This document shows, one piece after another, positions 51,833-63,173 of a stretch of DNA of 64,000 bases (its first letter is position 1; each line of letters starts with the position of its first letter). The DNA comes from Dama dama (lineage: Eukaryota; Chordata; Mammalia; Artiodactyla; Cervidae), in NCBI RefSeq assembly GCF_033118175.1, contig NW_026870888.1:4278001-4342000 (forward strand). The letters run 5' to 3'. Both the position numbers and the translations under genes were made by a program. Under the pieces are notes generated by a model. It did no database searches, was not told the origin of the DNA, and saw only the letters and a list, made by a program, of their open reading frames with translations.

Positions 51833-54059
51833 TATTTTTCAAACCTTTTCATGCTCCGCGTATTTTTCACATCTTTTCATGCTCTTCATATTTTACAGAC
51901 CGTTTCATGCTCTTCATATTTTTCACACCATTTCATTAACCTCATGTTATTCACAACTTTTCATGCTCTTCATATTTTACACACCGTTCAGGCTATTCGT
52001 ATGTTTCACACCTTTAATGCACTTCGTATTTTTCACAACTTTTCATGCTCTTCGTATTTTTCACAACTTTTCAGGTTCTTCGAAATTTTTCACACCTTTT
52101 TATGCTCTTCATATTTTTCACACCTTTTCATCCTCTTCTCTTTTTTCACACCGTTTCATGCTCTACTTATTTTTCACACCTTGTCATGCACTTCATATTT
52201 TTTACATCTTTTCATGCTCTTCGTATTTGTCCCATGTTTTCAAGCTCTTCGTATTTTGCAGACCTTTTCATGCTCTTCGTATTTTTCACACTTTTTAATG
52301 CTCCTCATATTTTTCACACCTTTTCATGCTCTTCGTATTTTTCACACCTTTTCATGCTCTTCCTGTTTTTCACTCCTTTTAATGCTCTTCATATTTTTCA
52401 GGCCTTTTCACGCTCTTGATATTTTTCACACCTTTTCATGCTCTCTGTGTTTTTCACACCTTTTCTTGCTCTTCGTGTTTTTCACACGTTTTCATGCTCC
52501 TCATATTTTTCACACCATTTCATGCTCTTCATATTTTCACACCGTTTCATGCTAGTCATATTTTTGACACCTTTTCATGCTCCTAATATTTTTCAGACCT
52601 TTTAATGCTCCTCGTGTTTTTCAGACGTATTCACGCTCCTCGTATTTTTCAGAATTCTGGCCCCTCGAATTTTTCAGACCTTTTCATGCTCCTCATATTT
52701 TCAGACCGTTTCATGCTCCTCATATTTTTCAAACCGTTTCATGCTCCTCATATTTATCACACCGTTTCGTGCTCCTTGTGTTTTACAGACATTTTCATGC
52801 TTCTCGTATTTTTCAGAACTTTTCATGCTCCTCGTATTTTTCAGACCTTTTCATGCTCCTCGTATTTTTCACACATTTTCATACTCCTCGTATTTTTCAC
52901 ACCTTATCACGCTCATCGTATTTTTCAGACATTAAGGCCCCTCGTATTTTTCAGACCTTTCCATGCTCATCGTATTTTTCATACCTTTTCATGATCCTCA
53001 TATTTTTCACACCTTTTAATGCTCTTAATATTTTTCAGGCCGTTTCATGCTCCTCATATTTTTCACACCTTTTCATGCTGTTCATATTTTTCACACCGTT
53101 TCATGCTCTTCATGTTTCCACACTGTTTCATGCTCCTCATATTTTTCAGATATTTTCATGCTCCTCGTATTTTCCAGACCTATTCATGCTCCTCGTAATT
53201 TTCACAACTTTTCATGCTCCTTGTAGTTTTCAGACCTTTTCATGCTCCTCATATTTCTCACACCTTTCATGTTCTTCATATTTTTCACACCGTTTCATGC
53301 TCTTTATATTTTCACACTGTTTCATGCTCCTCATATTTTTGACACCTTTTCATGCTCCTCTTATTTTTCAGACCTTTTCATGCTAGTCGTATTTTTCAGA
53401 CCTTTTCATGCTCCCCGTATTTTTCATACCTTTCTTGGTCCTCGTATTTTTCAGAACGATTCATGCTTCTCGTATTTTTCACACCTTTTCTTGTTCCTCG
53501 TATTTTTCAGACCTTTTCATGCTCCTCGTATTTTTCAGACCTTTTTTGCTCCTCGTATTTTTACACCTTTTCATGCTCCTTGTATTTTTCAGCCCGTTTC
53601 ATGCTCCTCGTATTTTTCAGAACTTTTCATGCTCCTCGTATTTTACAGAGCTTTTCATGCTCCTCGTATTTTTCAGAATTTTTCGTGCTCCTCGTATTTT
53701 CAGACCTTTTCGTGCTCCTCGAATTTTTCACACCTTTTCTTGCTCCTCGTATTTTTCACACCTTTTCATGCTCCTCATGTTTTCCACACCTTTCATGCTC
53801 TTCATATTTTTCACAGCGTTTCATGCTCTTCATATTTTCACACCGTTTGATCCTCCTCATATTTTTGAGACGTTTTCATGCTCCTCATGTTTTTCACACA
53901 TTTTCATGCTCCTCGTATTTTCCAGACCTTTTCATGCTCCTCGTATTTTTCAGACCTTTTCTTGCTCCTCATATTTTTCAGACCTTTTGATGCTCCTCGT
54001 ATTTTTCAGACCTTTTCATGCTCCTCGTATTTTTCAGACTATTTCATGCTCCTCATATT

Positions 54060-55394
54060 TTTCAGACCTTTTCATTCTCCTAGTATTTTTCCGATCTTTT
54101 CATGCTCCTTGTACTTTTCAAACCTTTTCATGCTCCTCATATTTCTCACACCTTTCATGCTCTTCATATTTTTCACACGGTTTCATGCTCATGATATTTT
54201 CACACCGTTTCATGCTCCTCATATTTTTGATAACTTTTCATGCTCCTCTTATTTTTCACAACTTTTGATGCTCCTCGTATTTTTCAGACCTTTTCATGCC
54301 CCTTTATTTTTCATAACATTCATGGTCCTCGTATTTTTCAGACCGTTTCATGCTTCTCGTATTTTTCACACCTTTTCATGCTCTTCATGTTTTTCACAAC
54401 TTTTCATGCTCTTCGTGTTTTTCACTCCTTTTAATGCTCTTCATATTTTTCAGGCCTTTTCACGCTCTTGATATTTTACACACCTTTTCATGCTCTCCAT
54501 GTTTTTCACACCTTTTCTTGCTCTTCGTGTTTTCCACACCTTTTCATGCTCCTGATATTTCTTCACAGCACTTCATGCTCTTCATATTTTCACAGCATTT
54601 CATGCTAGTCATATTTTTGACACCTTTTTATGCTCCTCATATTTTTCAGACCTTTTCATGCTCCTCGTATTTTTCAGACCTTTTCACGCTCCTCGTATTT
54701 TTCAGACATTCAGGCCCCTCATATTTTTCAGACCTTTTCGTTCTCCTAGTATTTTTCCGATCTTTTCATGCTCCTTGTACTTTTCAAACCTTTTCATGCT
54801 CCTCATATTTCTCACACCTTTCATGCTCTTCATATTTTTCACACGGTTTCATGCTCATGATATTTTCACACCGTTTCATGCTCCTCATATTTTTGATAAC
54901 TTTTCATGCTCCTCTTATTTTTCACAACTTTTCATGCTCCTCGTATTTTTCAGACCTTTTCATGCTCCCTTTAATTTTCATAACATTCATGGTCCTCGTA
55001 TTTTTCAGACCGTTTCATGCTTCTCATATTTTTCACAACTTTTCATGCTCTTCATGTTTTTCACACCTTTTCATGCTCTTCGTGTTTTTCACTCCTTTTA
55101 ATGCTCTTCATATTTTTCAGGACTTTTCACGCTCTTGATATTTTACACACCTTTTCATGCTCTCCATGTTTTTCACACCTTTTCTTGCTCTTCGTGTTTT
55201 CCACACCTTTTCATGCTCCTGATATTTCTTCACAGCACTTCATGCTCTTCATATTTTCACAGCATTTCATGCTAGTCATATTTTTGACACCTTTTTATGC
55301 TCCTCATATTTTTCAGACCTTTTCATGCTCCTCGTATTTTTCAGACCCTTTCACGCTCCTCGTATTTTTCAGACATTCAGGCCCCTCATATTTT
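54060..55394. repeat. 667-bp tandem duplication
   Basis: Copy 1 at about 54,060-54,727 and copy 2 at about 54,727-55,394 share, in order, ctcctagtatttttccg, ccttgtacttttc, cacggtttcatgc, ttttgataac, cataacattcatgg, cttgatattttacac and the attcaggcccctc or equivalent unit. The second half of the cassette recurs once more from about 55,394, with its features about 418 bp after those of copy 2. Confidence 0.82.
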
Positions 55395-57060
55395 TCAGAC
55401 ATTTTCATGGTCCTCGTATTTTTCAGACCGTTTCATGCTTCTCGTATTATTCACACCTTTTCATGCTCTTCCTGTTTTTCACACCTTTTCATGCTCTTCG
55501 TGTTTTTCACTCCTTTTAATGCTCTTCATATCTTTCAGGCCTTTTCACGCTCTTGATATTTTTCTCACCTTTTCATGCTCTCCGTGTTTTTCACACCTTT
55601 TCTTGCTCTTCGTGTTTTCCACACTTTTTCATGCTCCTCATATTTCTTCACACCATTTCATGCTCTTCATATTTTCACAGCATTTCATGCTAGTCATATT
55701 TTTGACACCTTTTCATGCTCCTCATATTTTTCAGAACTTTTCATGCTCCTCGTGTTTTTCAGACTTTTTCACGCTCCTCATATTTTTCAGACATTTTCAT
55801 GGTCCTCGTATTTTTCAGACCTTTTCATGCTCCCTGTATTTTTCATACCTTTCATGCTCCTCGTATTTTTCAGACCTTTTCATGCTCCCTGTATTTTTCA
55901 TACCTTTCATGGTCTTCGTATTTTTCAGACCTTTTCATGCTCCTCGTGTTTTTCAGACCTTTTCACGCTCCTCGTATTTTTCAGACATTTAGGCACCTCG
56001 TATTTTTCAGACATTTTCATGCTCCTCGTGTTTTTCAGAACTTTTCATGCTCCTCGTATTTTTCACACATTTTCATATTCCTCCTATTTTTCACACCTTT
56101 TCACGCTCCTCGTATTTTTCAGACATTAAGGCCCCTCGTATTTTTCAGACATTTTCATGCTCCTCGTATTTTTCACACCTTTTCATGCTCCTCATATCAT
56201 TCACAACTTTTCATGCTCTTCATATTTCTCACATCGTTTCATGCTCCTCATATTTTTCATACCGTTTCATGCTCCTCATATTTTTCACATCTTTTTATGT
56301 TTGTCATATATTTGATACGATTTAAAGCTCTTCATATTTTTCATACCATTTCATGCTCTTCATATTTTCACAACGTTTCATGCTCCTCATATTTTTCAGA
56401 CCGTTTCATGTTCCTCATATATTTCACACCTTTTCATGCTTCTCATATTTTTGACACCTTTTCATGATCCTCGTCTTTTTCAGACCGTTTCATGATCCTC
56501 GTCTTTTTCAGACCATTTCATGCTTCTCGTATTTTTCAAACCTTTTCATGCTCCTCGTATTTTTCACACATTTTCATGCTCTTGTGTTTTTCACACCTTT
56601 TCATGCCCTTCGCATTTTTCAGACCTTTTCATGCTCCTTGTAATTTTCAGACCTTTTCATGCTCCTCGTATTATATAGACCTTTTCATGCTCCGAGTATT
56701 TTTCAGACCTTTTCATGCTCCTCGTATTTTTCAGACCTTTTTTGCTCCTCGTATTTTTACACCTTTTCATGCTCCTTGTATTTTTCAGACCGTTTCATGC
56801 TCCTCGTATTTTTCAGACCTTTTCATGCTCCTCGTATTTTACAGAGCTTTTCATGCTCCTCGTATTTTTCAGAACTTTTCGTGCTCCTCTTATTTTCAGA
56901 CCTTTTCATGCTCCTCGAATTTTTCACACCTTTTCGTGCTCCTCTTATTTTCCAGACCTTTTCATGCTCCTCGTATTTTCCAGACCTATTCATGCTCCCC
57001 GTATTTTTCAGACCTTTTCATTTTCCTCGTATTTTTGACATCTTTTCATGCTCCTCGTAA

Positions 57061-57890
57061 TTTTCAGACCATTTCATGCTCCTCATATTTTTCAGACCTT
57101 TTCATTCTCCTAGTATTTTTCCGATCTTTTCCTGCTCCTTGTACTTTTCAGACCTTTTCATGCTCCTCATATTTCTCACACCTTTCATGCTCTTCATATT
57201 TTTCACACGGTTTCATGCTCATGATATTTTCACACCGTTTCATGCTCCTCATATTTTTGATAACATTTCATGCTCCTCTTATTTTTCACACCTTTTCCTG
57301 CTTCCCGTAATTTCCAGACCTTTTCATGCTCCTCGTATTTTTCAGACATTGACATGCTCCTCGTGTTTTTCAGACCTTTTCGTGCTCCTCGTATTTTTCA
57401 CACATTTTCATATTCCTCCTATTTTTCACACCTTTTCACGCTCCTTGTATTTTTCAGACATTAAGGCCCCTCGTACTTTTCACACCTTTTCATGCTCCTC
57501 GTATTTTTCACACCTTTTCATGCTCCTCATATTGTTCACACCTTTTCTTGCTCTTCATATTTTTCACATCTTTTAATGCTCCTCATATTTTTCATACCTT
57601 TTCATGCTCCTCGTATTTTTCAGACCTTTTCATGCTCCCTGTATTTTTCATACCTTTCATGGTCCTCGTATTTTTCAGACCGTTTCATGCTTCTCATATT
57701 TTTCACACCTTTTCATGCTCTTCCTGTTTTTCACACCTTTTCATGCTCTTCGTGTTTTTCACTCCTTTTAATGCTCTTCATATTTTTTCAGGACTTTTCA
57801 CGCTCTTGATATTTTTCTCACCTTTTCATGCTCTCCGTGTTTTTCACACCTTTTCTTGCTCTTTGTGTTTTCCACACCTTTTCCTGCTCC
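57061..57890. repeat. Recurrent cassette in the 28-bp array, copy 1
   Basis: This stretch recurs at 59,423 (offset 2,362) and near 63,174 (offset about 6,110). It is marked by ctcctagtatttttccg, cacggtttcatgc, attgacatgctcc, attaaggcccctcg and cctcatattgttcac. Confidence 0.82.
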
Positions 57891-58209
57891 TCATATTTCT
57901 TCACACCATTTCATGCTCTTCATATTTTCACAGCATTTCATGCTAGTCATATTTTTGACACCTTTTCATGCTCCTCATATTTTTCAGACCTTTTCATGCT
58001 CCTCATGTTTTTCAGACTTTTTCACGCTCCTCATATTTTTCAGACATTCAGGCCCCTCATATTTTTCAGACATTTTCATGGTCCTCGTATTTTTCAGACC
58101 TTTTCATGCTCCCTGTATTTTTCACACCTTTCATGCTCCTCGTATTTTTCAGACCTTTTCATGCTCCCTGTATTTTTCATACCTTTCATGGTCTTCGTAT
58201 TTTTCAGAC

Positions 58210-58780
58210 CTTTTCATGCTCCTCGTGTTTTTCAGACCTTTTCACGCTCCTCGTATTTTTCAGACATTCAGGCACCTCGTATTTTTCAGACATTTTCATG
58301 CTCCTCGTGTTTTTCAGACCTTTTCATGCTCCTCGAATTTTTCACACCTTTTCATGCTCCTCATATTGTTCACAACTTTTCATGCTCTTCATATTTTTCA
58401 CATCGTTTCATGCTCCTCATATTTTTCACACCGTTTCATGCTCCTCATATTTTTCACATCTTTTTATGTTCGTCATATATTTGATACGATTTAAAGCTCT
58501 TCATATTTTTCATACCATTTCATGCTCTTCATATTTTCACAACGTTTCATGCTCCTCATATTTTTCAGACCGTTTCATGTTCCTCATATATTTCACACCT
58601 TTTCTTGCTTCTCATATTTTTGACACCTTTTCATGATCCTCGTCTTTTTCAGACCGTTTCATGCTTCTCATATTTTTCACACCTTTTCATGCTCCTCGTA
58701 TTTTTCACAACTTTTCATGCTCCTCGTATTTTTCAAACCTTTTCATGCTCCTCGTATTTTTCACACATTTTCATGCTCTT
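58210..58780. repeat. 1,889-bp-offset cassette, copy 1
   Basis: This matches 60,099-60,670 closely, including attcaggcacctcg, cttttttatgttcgtc-type units, atatatttgatacg, cgatttaaagctc, and tgatcctcgtctttttc. The match starts near a cctcgtgtttttcagacc unit. Confidence 0.82.
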
Positions 58781-59422
58781 GTGTTTTTCACACCTTTCAT
58801 GCCCTTCGCATTTTTCAGACCTTTTCATGCTCCTTGTAATTTTCAGACCTTTTCATGCTCCTCGTATTATATAGACCTTTTCATGCTCCGAGTATTTTTC
58901 AGACCTTTTCATGCTCCTCGTATTTTTCAGACCTTTTTTGCTCCTCGTATTTTTACAGCTTTTCATGCTCCTTGTATTTTTCAGACCGTTTCATGCTCCT
59001 CGTATTTTTCAGACCTTTTCATGCTCCTCGTATTTTACAGAGCTTTTCATGCTCCTCGTATTTTTCAGAACTTTTCGTGCTCCTCGTATTTTCAGACCTT
59101 TTCATGCTCCTCGAATTTTTCACACCTTTTCTTGCTCCTCGTATTTTTCACACCTTTTCATGCTCCTCATGTTTTCCACACCTTTCATGCTCTTCATATT
59201 TTTCACAGCGTTTCATGCTCTTCATATTTTCACACCGTTTCATCCTCCTCATATTTTTGAGACGTTTTCATGCTCCTCATGTTTTTCAGACATTTTCATG
59301 CTCCTCGTATTTTCCAGACCTTTTCATGCTCCTCGTATTTTCCAGACCTATTCATGCTCCCCGTATTTTTCAGACCTTTTCATTTTCCTCGTATTTTTGA
59401 CATCTTTTCATGCTCCTCGTAA

Positions 59423-60107
59423 TTTTCAGACCATTTCATGCTCCTCATATTTTTCAGACCTTTTCATTCTCCTAGTATTTTTCCGATCTTTTCCTGATCC
59501 TTGTACTTTTCAGACCTTTTCATGCTCCTCATATTTCTCACACCTTTCATGCTCTTCATATTTTTCACACGGTTTCATGCTCATGATATTTCCACACCGT
59601 TTCATGCTCCTCATATTTTTGATAACATTTCATGCTCCTCTTATTTTTCACACCTTTTCATGCTTCCCGTATTTTCCAGACCTTTTCATGCTCCTCGTAT
59701 TTTTCAGACATTGACATGCTCCTCGTGTTTTTCAGACCTTTTCGTGCTCCTCGTATTTTTCACACATTTTCATATTCCTCCTATTTTTCACACCTTTTCA
59801 CGCTCCTTGTATTTCTCAGACATTAAGGCCCCTCGTACTTTTCACACCTTTTCATGCTCCTCGTATTTTTCACACCTTTTCATGCTCCTCATATTGTTCA
59901 CACCTTTTCTTGCTCTTCATATTTTTCACATCTTTTAATGCTCCTCATATTTTTCATACCTTTTCATGCTCCTCGTATTTTTCAGACCTTTTCATGCTCC
60001 CTGTATTTTTCATACCTTTCATGGTCCTCGTATTTTTCAGACCGTTTCATGCTTCTCATATTTTTCACACCTTTTCATGCTCTTCCTGTTTTTCACACCT
60101 TTTCATG
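59423..60107. repeat. Recurrent cassette in the 28-bp array, copy 2
   Basis: This matches 57,061 onward at offset 2,362 until about 60,107. There the source changes abruptly, and the following bases match 58,218 onward at offset 1,889. Confidence 0.82.
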
Positions 60108-60670
60108 CTCCTCGTGTTTTTCAGACCTTTTCACGCTCCTCGTATTTTTCAGACATTCAGGCACCTCGTATTTTTCAGACATTTTCATGCTCCTCGTGTT
60201 TTTCAGACCTTTTCATGCTCCTCGAATTTTTCACACCTTTTCATGCTCCTCATATTTTTCACAACTTTTCATGCTCTTCATATTTTTCACATCGTTTCAT
60301 GCTCCTCATATTTTTCACACCGTTTCATGCTCCTCATATTTTTCACATCTTTTTATGTTCGTCATATATTTGATACGATTTAAAGCTCTTCATATTTTTC
60401 ATACCATTTCATGCTCTTCATATTTTCACAACGTTTCATGCTCCTCATATTTTTCAGACCGTTTCATGTTCCTCATATATTTCACACCTTTTCATGCTTC
60501 TCATATTTTTGACACCTTTTCATGATCCTCGTCTTTTTCAGACCGTTTCATGCTTCTCATATTTTTCACACCTTTTCATGCTCCTCGTATTTTTCACAAC
60601 TTTTCATGCTCCTCGTATTTTTCAAACCTTTTCATGCTCCTCGTATTTTTCACACATTTTCATGCTCTTG
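60099..60670. repeat. 1,889-bp-offset cassette, copy 2
   Basis: This is the counterpart of 58,210-58,780. Its left end coincides with the switch out of the 2,362-bp cassette near 60,107. Similarity to the region after 58,780 continues to about 60,800. From 60,828 the sequence matches 57,491 onward at offset 3,337. Confidence 0.8.
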
Positions 60671-61504
60671 TGTTTTTCACACCTTTTCATGCTCCTCGCA
60701 TTTTTCAGACCTTTTCATGCTCCTTGTAATTTTCAGACCTTTTCATGCTCCTCGTATTATATAGACCTTTTCATGCTCCGAGTATTTTTCAGACCTTTTC
60801 ATGCTCCTCGTGTTTTTCAGACCTTTTCATGCTCCTCGTATTTTTCACACCTTTTCATGCTCCTCATATTGTTCACACCTTTTCTTGCTCTTCATATTTT
60901 TCACATCTTTTAATGCTCCTCATATTTTTCATACCTTTTCATGCTCCTCGTATTTTTCAGACCTTTTCATGCTCCCTGTATTTTTCATACCTTTCATGGT
61001 CCTCGTATTTTTCAGACCGTTTCATGCTTCTCATATTTTTCATACCTTTTCATGCTCTTCTTGTTTTTCACACCTTTTCATGCTCTTCGTGTTTTTCACT
61101 CCTTTTAATGCTCTTCATATTTTTCAGGACTTTTCACGCTCTTGATATTTTTCTCACCTTTTCATGCTCTCCGTGTTTTTCACACCTTTTCTTGCTCTTC
61201 GTGTTTTCCACACCTTTTCCTGCTCCTCATATTTCTTCACACCATTTCATGCTCTTCATATTTTCACAGCATTTCATGCTAGTCATATTTTTGACACCTT
61301 TTCATGCTCCTCATATTTTTTCAGACCTTTTCATGCTCCTCGTGTTTTTCAGACTTTTTCACGCTCCTCATATTTCTCAGACATTCAGGCCCCTCGTATT
61401 TTTCAGACATTTTCATGCTCCTCGTGTTTTTCAGACCTTTTCACGCTCCTCGTATTTTTCAGACATTCAGGCCCCTCCTATTTTTCAGAACTTTTCATGG
61501 TCCT

Positions 61505-61944
61505 CGTATTTTTCAGACCTTTTCATGCTCCTCGTGTTTTTCAGACTTTTTCACGCTCCTCATATTTTTCAGACATTCAGGCCCCTCATATTTTTCAGAC
61601 ATTTTAATGGTCCTCGTATTTTTCAGACCTTTTCATGCTCCCTGTATTTTTCATACCTTTCATGCTCCTCGTATTTTTCAGACCTTTTCATGCTCCCTGT
61701 ATTTTTCATACCTTTCATGGTCTTCGTATTTTTCAGACCTTTTCATGCTCCTCGTGTTTTTCAGACTTTTTCACGCTCCTCATATTTTTCAGACATTCAG
61801 GCCCCTCATATTTTTCAGACATTTTCATGGTCCTCGTATTTTTCAGACCTTTTCATGCTCCTTGTATTTTTCATACCTTTCATGCTCCTCGTATTTTTCA
61901 GACCTTTTCATGCTCCCTGTATTTTTCATACCTTTCATGGTCTT
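61505..61944. repeat. 220-bp tandem duplication (eight shortened 28-bp units)
   Basis: Copy 1 (about 61,505-61,724) and copy 2 (about 61,725-61,944) share the order of cctcgtgtttttcag, ttcaggcccctcat, atggtcctcg, catacctttcatgc and ctccctg units. The marker tcatacctttcatgctcc lies at 61,651 and 61,871. Related blocks lie near 55,847 and 58,125. Confidence 0.82.
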
Positions 61945-63173
61945 CGTATTTTTCAGACCTTTTCATGCTCCTCGTGTTTTTCAGACCTTTTCACGCTCCT
62001 CGTATTTTTCAGACATTTAGGCACCTCGTATTTTTCAGACATTTTCATGCTCCTCGTGTTTTTCAGAACTTTTCATGCTCCTCGTATTTTTCACACATTT
62101 TCATATTCCTCCTATTTTTCACACCTTTTCACGCTCCTCGTATTTTTCAGACATTTTCATGCTCCTCGTATTTTTCACACCTTTTCATGCTCCTCATATC
62201 GTTCACAACTTTTCATGCTCTTCATATTTCTCACATCGTTTCATGCTCCTCATATTTTTCACATCTTTTTATGTTTGTCATATATTTGATACGATTTAAA
62301 GCTCTTCATATTTTTCATACCATTTCATGCTCTTCATATTTTCACAACGTTTCATGCTCCTCATATTTTTCAGACCGTTTCATGTTCCTCATATATTTCA
62401 CACCTTTTCATGCTTCTCATATTTTTGACACCTTTTCATGATCCTCGTCTTTTTCAGACCGTTTCATGATCCTTGTCTTTTTCAGACCGTTTCATGCTTC
62501 TCGTATTTTTCAAACCTTTTCATGCTCCTCGTATTTTTCACACATTTTCATGCTCTTGTGTTTTTCACACCTTTTCATGCCCTTCGCATTTTTCAGACCT
62601 TTTCATGCTCCTTGTAATTTTCAGACCTTTTCATGCTCCGAGTATTTTTCAGACCTTTTCATGCTCCTCGTATTTTTCAGACCTTTTTTTGCTCCTCGTA
62701 TTTTTACAGCTTTTCATGCTCCTTGTATTTTTCAGACCGTTTCATGCTCCTCGTATTTTTCAGACCTTTTCATGCTCCTCGTATTTTACAGAGCTTTTCA
62801 TGCTCCTCGTATTTTTCAGAACTTTTCGTGCTCCTCGTATTTTCAGACCTTTTCATGCTCCTCGAATTTTTCACACCTTTTCTTGCTCCTCGTATTTTTC
62901 ACACCTTTTCATGCTCCTCATGTTTTCCACACCTTTCATGCTCTTCATATTTTTCACAGCGTTTCATGCTCTTCATATTTTCACACCGTTTCATCCTCCT
63001 CATATTTTTGAGACGTTTTCATGCTCCTCATGTTTTTCAGACATTTTCATGCTCCTCGTATTTTCCAGACCTTTTCATGCTCCTCGTATTTTCCAGACCT
63101 ATTCATGCTCCCCGTATTTTTCAGACCTTTTCATTTTCCTCGTATTTTTGACATCTTTTCATGCTCCTCGTAA

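Larger units (their letters stand above)
44171..52550. repeat. Heterogeneous, junction-proximal part of the 28-bp array
   Basis: Units here mix cttcata, cttcgta, cctcgta and cctcata forms with cacagc, cacaac and cagaac endings and frequent indels. Neighbouring units are less alike than in the right-hand part. Older amplification blocks are still visible: the gtaaatcacagc cassettes, a 140-bp repeat and a 372-bp repeat. Confidence 0.7.

Noticed and set aside
60745..62289. Long Phe, Ser and Leu-rich open frames in the 28-bp array that resemble membrane proteins
   Set aside because: The hydrophobic pattern comes from T-rich codons of a 28-bp repeat that is open in every forward frame. The frame repeats every 28 residues with no distinct ends.
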